Shown here: positions 9,826 through 64,000 of the stretch, piece after piece | Layout: each line of letters begins with the position of its first letter | Position numbering within the stretch: the stretch's first letter is position 1 | Source of the DNA: Motacilla alba alba | Lineage: Eukaryota > Chordata > Aves > Passeriformes > Motacillidae | Direction: 5' to 3' | Length of the DNA stretch: 64,000 bases | Assembly (NCBI RefSeq): GCF_015832195.1 | Contig: NC_052020.1 | Span: forward strand, 5,524,254 to 5,588,253 | Position numbers and translations under genes: made by a program | The notes under the pieces: generated by a model | The model's database searches: none | What the model saw: only the letters and a program-made list of their open reading frames with translations | What the model was told of the DNA's origin: nothing

Positions 9826-12800
9826 GTGGAAAGCTTTTTTCCTGAGAGGGAGAAAGGTAATTTTGGATGAGTTTCCTCCTCACTGAGTAGTTGAGAGGAC
9901 TTGATGAACTCTGTGTAAGTAGGACCCCTTCCAGTGCATGCAGATGTGCTGCCTTACATTCTGTGAAGTGGCAACAAACATCTAAATGTATATTCTTACA
10001 GGAGCTGCTTTTGGTGTTGTCTAGAGCTATTTAAAAATGAAATTTCAAAATAAATTGCTTAGATGGGTTGATCCAGTTCTAGTTCTAACAAATGCCCAGC
10101 ACTCTAAAAAATGCAAAATTAAGCAATTGCACAAAAATAAAATTATTCTAAATAAGAAAGGACTAAGAAGGAATTTTTTTTTTTAAGCACAGTGGCATTT
10201 GAACATGTGATATACCAACATGCGGTTTGGGCTAATCCTCTCTGTCAAATTTTATTTCTGCTTTAGGGAAGGTGGCAAAATCTTTTGGAAATACTTAGGG
10301 CGGTGGAAGAAGTGCCCTGCCTCTCTGCTTGCCTTGGTCCCTCCTGCTGCATTGGAGGGTGGTAGGCAGTAGTGGTTTGAATGGATCCTCCAGCCCTTCT
10401 GTCCTGCAGAAGGTGTGGGCTCTCCTAATCCCCACTGTTAGAGACTTTTATTTGAGGGTGCCTGCTGTTTCCAGGTTCAAAAATAATTAGTCTTCTAAAA
10501 GAAGAGATGAGGCTGGTGAAGCCCTGGCTGGTTGAAATGTGCTGTTTATGTTGATGGTGGCACATTCTGATTTGGAGGGCATGTTCTCACTGGGGCTGGT
10601 GGCCAAGGCTGCACTGCTCGTGCCTGCTTTCCAGCTGCACAGCAGCAGCTTGCCCAGAAGAAAAAGAAATGCTTCCAGTACTGGTTCATTTATCTTTTTA
10701 GCTATGATTGCAGTCATATTGGTATCACAAGATTTAGCTTTTGATATTCGTGGAAAATATGAATAAAGCAATTGTGTTCTTGAGGGCTGCTGCTGGTGCT
10801 ATGGCAGCGTTGAGTCACAGCAGTTCACTCTGATATTTTATGTAAAATATGTTTGTGCTCAAGTCTATGGCGTCAGTTCTGTTTCCAAGGTTCGAGACAA
10901 TGGTGCAATTGAGACTGGTTTGTATCACACTTAAACCAACTGATATGTTCAATTTCTGCTCTCAGTGCAACATTGGTGGTGTCTGATTAAAAATATCTCT
11001 GTTGTTGCACAGCCCGAAGCCAGCCCTGTAACATTTTCTCGGGTGGTTAGTTACTAAGTTCTACGAGGGCAGAATTGGATCATTGTATCCTTTGCTTCCC
11101 ACTAAAACTCTCTCAAACTTGGAGCCGACCTTTGGCCTCTCAGCCTGGACCTGTGCGGGACTGAGGTTTCATGTGGGGCAGAGGCTGTGTTGGCTCAGCT
11201 GAATGCTCCTGGTGAACGATGGGCCAAAATCCCTGAGCTCTGGAATGTGTTTTAGTCAAGAACTGGAATGATTTCTTTTGTCATGAAATTGCATCTCTGG
11301 TTGCTGCCCCAGAACTGGGTGTTGGTTTCTTTGGTGAGGTATCATCAGCTGCTCCTGCATCTCCTGGTTCTCTGTGTTGGCAGTGTGTGTGCCCGTGCAG
11401 TTTGTGTCCAGAATTGCCTCTGTCATTGAGGAAACCGTTTATAGGGCACAGGTTACCTGGAACACCTCAGTGCTTTCTCCTTTGCTCTGCTCTCTCCCTT
11501 TTGTGGGTCACAGATCTGCTCACAGGGCTGGTTTTGAGGTGGCCGGAGGGTGGGACTCCCTGGGCTTGTGTTTCTGGACACTTTGCACTCTCTGTGGATA
11601 CGTTTCCCTTTATAAATTGCATGAAACCTCAATTGCCAGTGCTTTGTTGTTAATTGTCCAGCTGGAGTGAGGGAATTCCTCAGGGTGAACAGGTCATGGG
11701 TATGAAAGTACTTGCATCAGTACAGCTTGTTCAGCTACATATCCAAAATAAACAATAACGTGGAGGTGCTGCTACTACTGGTAATAATGAACTTTCATCT
11801 GTGCTGGAAGAGAGGCAACTAATTCAGCTTTGGGCTTGCTGAATAACTTGAGAAGTTGGTTGGCACCTAATATGAAAAGAACAATTGTTTTACCTGGAAA
11901 AAATGACAGTTAGTATCCTTACAGTGTTTCCAAAGTGATGCATGATGTAAACAAAACATTTCATAAGTGCCACTGCTCCAATTGTGCGTTTGCTGGAAGT
12001 TACTGAGTGTTTAGAAAGCCTCCCTCGATGCCCAGCTGCACTGCGAGAAGGGTGGGAGAGTTTTGGAGCTGGTTTTTGCCATGGAGGCCCGAAAGAAGTT
12101 GGAAAACAAGTTTTCTTGGGTTACAGTTTAGCTCTGTTATTAGGTGGCTGCCTCTGGCTGGGCTTTGCCTGCTGAGAATTTCCTACACCAGGAGCAGCAG
12201 GGTGATTGCAGTGCGGGGGGAAGGAGCTGTGGATTTCACAGACAAGTTAAGGGAGCAGTGTGGCAATTTCTCCTGAGCTCCCCTGCGGTGGCCTTATTAA
12301 CCAGTTACTTTGTCACACTCCCCCCCCAACTCAGTCATGTGGAAATGTCACCGTCCAGTTAATTATTAATGGCGCTCAGGCCTGGAACAGCCTGTGCTGC
12401 TCCACCTTGTCGCAGTATGCCAAGTCGGTCGTGCTGCTGAGTTTGCCTAGCCCGAGGAGGCTGGAGATGTGATTTTGAGAAGCAGAGAGCATTGTTACAC
12501 TTAGGTGAACATTAGCAAGATGTTAACCAGGGGTGCCTCATTCTGCTGAGATGATGCATCTGCCTGGTTCCATGCTCAGTTTCTGTACAGAGAAGCTTGG
12601 CTGTGGGGGGACAAACTGAAGTGCTTCCTGTCCACTGATATTACTTAGTGAAAATGTGCTTGTTAATTTATTTAAAGGAATAAACAATGAATTTACTTAG
12701 TTAAAATATGTTTCTTTGTTCATACTTTTTTCAGAAGCCCAGAATTCACAGCCTTAGCTCTGGTCAGAAGTCACATGTTTTGTATAGTTTCACGTTTAAT

Positions 12801-13689
12801 AAGCCAAGTTTTTCTAGTTCTCTCTGCTTCAAACCAAGAAGACTGGTTCCTTCGGAGGAAGCCTTTCTAGAGGTGCTAACAATTGGTAGGTGTTTTGGGA
12901 CAGCCTTTCTGGTGCACATTCCCTGCACTATTCACTAGCAGTGGGGTGGGATGCAGCAGCCTCCAGTTGGAGAATACGAGCTGCAGAACTCCAGAGCCAA
13001 ATTCAGCTTGTGTGTGCCACTGCCCAGGGGCACTCTGCTGGAGTGGTTACACTTTCTTTGCACTTGATGAAGGGGAAGAGGACTTTAAAAATATGTGTGG
13101 AGCAATGGACTAAATGGACTAAACTGAAAGTCAAGTGGGAAGTTATTCCGAGGCTGCCTGTGGTATTGTCACCTTGAAATTGCACTTTTCAGACCTTCTG
13201 ATGCTTTGGTTTGCATCCTGCGGGGATCTTGTAGTGCACACATTTGGTTTTTATTTTAAATTAAACTGGGAGATGTACACCAGTTCCTTATGTGTGTTCA
13301 GGCTCAAGTAACCTCCCTGAAATGAGCACAGATGATTTTTTTCTTTGTTTTAGCACTGGTTGTTTGGCTCTGCAGATCCCTCTCTTTTTCTGCAGCTGGG
13401 CTTGTTAATGTAGGTGCAGTCTGACCAGCTTCAGTTGGTATGAGGAAGCAGGAACAGTCTCATTAACAAGTATGCAGAAAGATGTATGAACTCAGTGAAA
13501 TGTTTTGTGACAGGGGAAAAGAAAGATCCACTCTCTGCTAGGTGAAAATGTGCTGTGTATTATTTTCTTTTGCTGGGAGTCCTGGTTTAAAAAAAAAAAA
13601 GGCAACAAAAAACCTACAACACAATAAGTCTATTCTTTCAGGTGTAACTATCCATAGGATTGTATTGTAATCCAAATACCTCAAAATAG

Positions 13690-13808
13690 TTTTAAAAAAA
13701 AGCTTCTGAACCCCACAAACAAATCAACCCAGTAAGAAAAACAGAACCAAAAAACCAAACCATCCCCAACCACAAAAAACCCCACAACCCCAAACCAGCA
13801 GAAAACCC
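13690..13808 (+). repeat. A/C-rich low-complexity tract, intron 1
   Basis: About 120 bases consist almost only of A and C (CCAAA, AACCC, CACAA words), preceded at about 13590 by a short A run. It is the complementary type to the G/T-rich tract at 20757-20816 on the other side of exon 2. Confidence 0.65.
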
Positions 13809-14794
13809 CTTAAAACACAGCATTGCTGTTACAGTAGAGGGTGTTGTGGTATTTTCCCTTTCTCTTCAAGGTTTGTTGTGCAGCTTTGCTGTTTGTGGGA
13901 GTTTGTTTTCATCTGGGTGGGGGGAAATCGGTTCAGTTTATCAACTTAGCTTCTCAAAGGCCTCCAACAGCGGGCTGTATTGGATAGCTCCGTGCTGTTC
14001 TGATGGATTTCATTGCATATAGGTTGGGTAGAGTGTGCTTCTGTCTGAAATGCCTTCTGAACACTGTGAGTGTGTGGCAGAGGTCTTTAAGGAGCCTCAG
14101 GTGTAGGATGCTGCAGGGTTTTATGCAGGCCTGTTTCACGGGATTCACTGGTTATGTGAAGATACTGTAGCTTCTCCAAATGACATTGGCATCTAGAAGT
14201 GTGTGTTTAGAAAAAGACATGCAAAATGAGGGGAGTAATGAAGAAGTGTTCAGGGGAAGGGAAGAAATAAGATGATTGTACAAGTCTGTTTTTATTTGTG
14301 TGGAGTAAAATTCTATTTTATTAGTTCAGTCTGTAATGATTGTATCAAAGGCTCTTCCAGGGTATGTTATCTGTTCCATTTAATGGTCAATTTTCTTTTT
14401 TTAGTGGTTTTTTTTTTTGAGTTTTAAAAATGTTCTTGTAATAACTGAGTAAACGCTTCTTATCTGTGAACAGAGCTGTTACTGTGGTTGGAGTTCAGGG
14501 TCGTGGAGTTAGTCATGTAAGAAACACACTAACCCCAAAAGATGATGGTCTAGTTTTTCTTATCTAACTGAAATTAGTATTGAAGAGAAAGCTGGGACTG
14601 CGTTCCTCCAGACCTTCTGAACTGGTTTGAACAGCATGAGCTCTAGAAAATTTACACATTTTTAAATGCCAGTGGTCCTCACAGGCTCAGGTAAGGATTT
14701 GAGTGAACCTCTGGTCCCTCTGGTTCTCCTCATGCTGGACTGTCCTGTCTTCCAAAACCATCCTTAATTTCAGTGTAGCTTTTTCCAAGTACTT

Positions 14795-14812
14795 ATCATC
14801 ATCATCATCATC
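14795..14812 (+). repeat. (ATC)6 microsatellite
   Basis: There are six perfect ATC units in unique intron 1 sequence. Confidence 0.85.
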
Positions 14813-16957
14813 TAGTGCCCTCAGCTTTGGTGACATGCTTACACAGGAAAATATCTTCTCCAGAAGTTGAGTGGAGCAGGATTTTTGCTCTTAGTTAGAT
14901 CCAGGGCAGACTGACCTGCTGGAGCTGCTGCAGCTTGGCCAGATTGTCACCTGTGGGCCAGGTGTCCTCACTCCCTCCTGCTTGGAGGCGCACGGGACCT
15001 GTTCCTGCCCAGGGGATTCGTGGTGTGGCTGTGCCTGCCCAGCATTTGGGTTGGTCTGTGAGTCAGGAAAGTGATTTTGGTCATCTGAACCCCCCTGTCA
15101 GCAAACTGGGGTAACACACTAGTGTGTCCTTGAGAAGTTCCTTTGCTTTGAAGTGTAAATGTTTTTTGAGTTTGAATATCTTACTTGTTTCAAGCACATG
15201 TGTGTCAGTAAGGGGATTGTGATGAACAAGCAAGCAGAGTATTTTGTAGTGGGAGCCTCTGAAAGGTTTTAAGAAGAAAACCTCCAAGCATTGTTTTGAT
15301 ATTTCAGTGTCTTTGGCAGATGTGATATTTGAGTCATCTTAGAACTGGAGGAGTAGTAAGGTGCTGATAGAAGCTTTGGCTTGGCCTGAGCTGTGTAGGT
15401 GCCACTAGAAGCTCCAGGGTGGGCTTGGATCTATGTGTTTTCTGGGAGAGGCAGTGAGTACTGAATTTGGATATCTAAATAATATGATCAGGGTAAGTGA
15501 TTTATTTAAATACAGTTATGATAGAAAAGGCAGTAAGATCTCCTAGTCAACAATAATGCTTATGCACCTTGTAATGGGGCACATTATTTAGAAGAGAAGT
15601 CAAGATCCTGAGGAATTTTTTCCCTGTATTTTGAGGTTAATAGTGTTAAATGCTTGGTATGGAGCAGGAGGCCAGTGGCAGTTCCATCATGTTTGGTGGC
15701 AGGACAGCCCAGCTGTTTCCTGGCTGTCTCCAGCTTTCTACATCATCTGGCTCTGAGAAAACAACTTTGGGAAGGAGAGGGCTTTGAAGTTTTCTTCTGC
15801 AGCTGGGACAAAACCCATTAGAGGATTCTAAACTGAGGTGTTGGTATGATTATTTTAATTGCTCTTAAGATATCTAAATGTTCATTTGCATAAATCAAAT
15901 CACAGCTTTAGAATAATTATGCTGTGCTTTTGGTTAGTTTTCATTTGATCAGAGTCACTGCAGTGTCTAGCTCAAGTTTTATGTGACTCATCTGCAATTT
16001 AAATACCTATTACCAGAATTTTCATGTGCTTGGTATGATTAAGTGATCTAATTGAGGTATTATTGTATTGAATTTGTCTCTGGGAGCTGATCAGACTGGT
16101 ATAAACCATGACTTCCCTGAAACCTTGTAGTTACACTGGAGTCCATCCAAAGCCTTTTTCTTAGTATTTAGCTTAACTACATGACAGAGGAGTTTAAGGC
16201 TGGTGTTTGCCAGGTCTGGAAGGGGACACTGAGTCAGTGCATAGAGGACACCTGGAAGGTAAATTCAGTGCCTCTAGCCCCATGACTCTGTCACTGATAC
16301 ACGGATTTCTGCAGCGGGGTGGAACAGAGCTCGAGGAAAGCACCTGCCTTTGGTGAATGGATTAGGTTACTGTAAATGTAAGTTACTGGAACCTGCTCGT
16401 TGTTTATGTGTACATACCCCATGCCCCCTGAGTTATTTTGGGCCCCATCACATGGCTCGATCACTTTCATTTTCATCCCAGTGAAATTCTTTGATGTGTG
16501 GCAGTTGTGACATTGGTCTGTTCTCGGAAGGTTGCTGGTGTTTACAGTGAATAGGTTGGACTCCTTGTGTAACGGGTAGCATTGACTCACAATTATCAAC
16601 TTCTGAGTTATTTTGTACCGTCAATGCTAAACATTTGAATTGGTTTTTCAGTTGTGTTACTGAACACTGTGCTGCTTTTGTGTGTAGAAATGGTGGGAGG
16701 TTTTAAATGAAAGTTGAGTTTGATAGCACAAAGGTAGGACCCCTGTTTGAAAAATGCCGTGTAGTGCTGTGCTGCAGCCTGTCTCAGTCCTGTGCAACCA
16801 GCTCAAGCACTTAACTGCAGTAACCTGCTGCTGCTAAAGTCCTCCTGTGGGCACTGGTGAAGCGTGAGGGCCTTGTTCTGCCACAAGAAATGAAATATAA
16901 AACAACTTTAGACCCGCTCATTTGGAGAACATAATTGTGTCCTGATTTTTCTTTTAG

Positions 16958-63715
<46,758 letters not shown>

Positions 63716-64000
63716 GTGAGTTAGTTCAGGTGTTTTTCTATGCCAGTAGATAAGAATTGAAGTTTCAGTATTTATTCAATATGTTTATTCACTATATGCA
63801 TATGAAAATTTTGATCTGCTCATACACCTGCTAATCAGTAGTAACCACTCCCAAACAGTGCTAGGGTTTGACTTTAATTGGTGTATTGTATTATTATTTC
63901 TCCCTGCATGCTTAAGCAAATGAAGCCTTGTCTAACTTTTGCCAGAAGAGAATAGTGACAACAAAAGCATAACATTGTTCATTTCTTCCTCGGAAGATGC
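63716..64000 (+). other. HIPK3: HIPK3 intron 14, start only
   Basis: 285 bases after the GTGAGT donor. No acceptor or coding sequence that fits the next HIPK3 exon is present before the edge. Confidence 0.75.

Overview
The window is vertebrate genomic DNA and carries most of one gene, HIPK3 (homeodomain-interacting protein kinase 3), on the + strand. I recognise it from the protein: the N-terminus [20 protein letters not shown], the [12 protein letters not shown] and DFG kinase motifs, and the C-terminal blocks all read as HIPK3. The low repeat load, a CR1 LINE fragment, and short solo LTRs of a type I associate with songbirds suggest a bird, probably a passerine. The class is inferred and the species is not determined.

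Layout. Positions 1-1219 are unremarkable 5' flank. A CpG island (about 1220-2620) holds the promoter and a noncoding first exon ending at a strong donor (2028/2029). That exon contains two short alanine-rich uORFs, the first starting inside a near-consensus TISU/YY1 element. A 15 kb first intron leads to a 1,096-nt exon 2 (17031-18126), which carries the start codon and the kinase N-lobe. A 30 kb second intron follows. Exons 3-14 (48391-63715) complete the kinase domain and most of the C-terminal regulatory region. The spliced reading frame gives 992 codons plus one base. The last exon or exons, roughly 200-220 residues judged by the human protein, lie beyond the right edge.

Accessory sequence. 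Three related solo LTRs with TGATGCC...GGCATCA type ends were found: one antisense in intron 2 (22492-22939) and two sense copies seven bases apart in intron 12 (60245-60695 and 60703-61125), each of the latter with its own 4-bp target duplication. The two sense copies place AATAAA signals in the gene's own orientation, next to an intron that encodes a stop codon immediately. There is one recognisable CR1 fragment (27435-27567, minus), one older CR1/L3-like remnant (about 43380-43600, minus), several low-complexity tracts, and a set of three overlapping minus-strand ORFs at 43717-44622 that I cannot identify.

Most interesting points: exon 2 has the architecture of the known circHIPK3 circular RNA, with a frame that crosses the back-splice junction; sense LTR polyadenylation signals could make a truncated kinase; a near-identical inverted LTR pair flanks exons 3-12; a TISU-like uORF lies in exon 1; and the weak exon 11 donor sits where the human isoforms differ. 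No tRNA, rRNA, CRISPR or second complete protein-coding gene was found.
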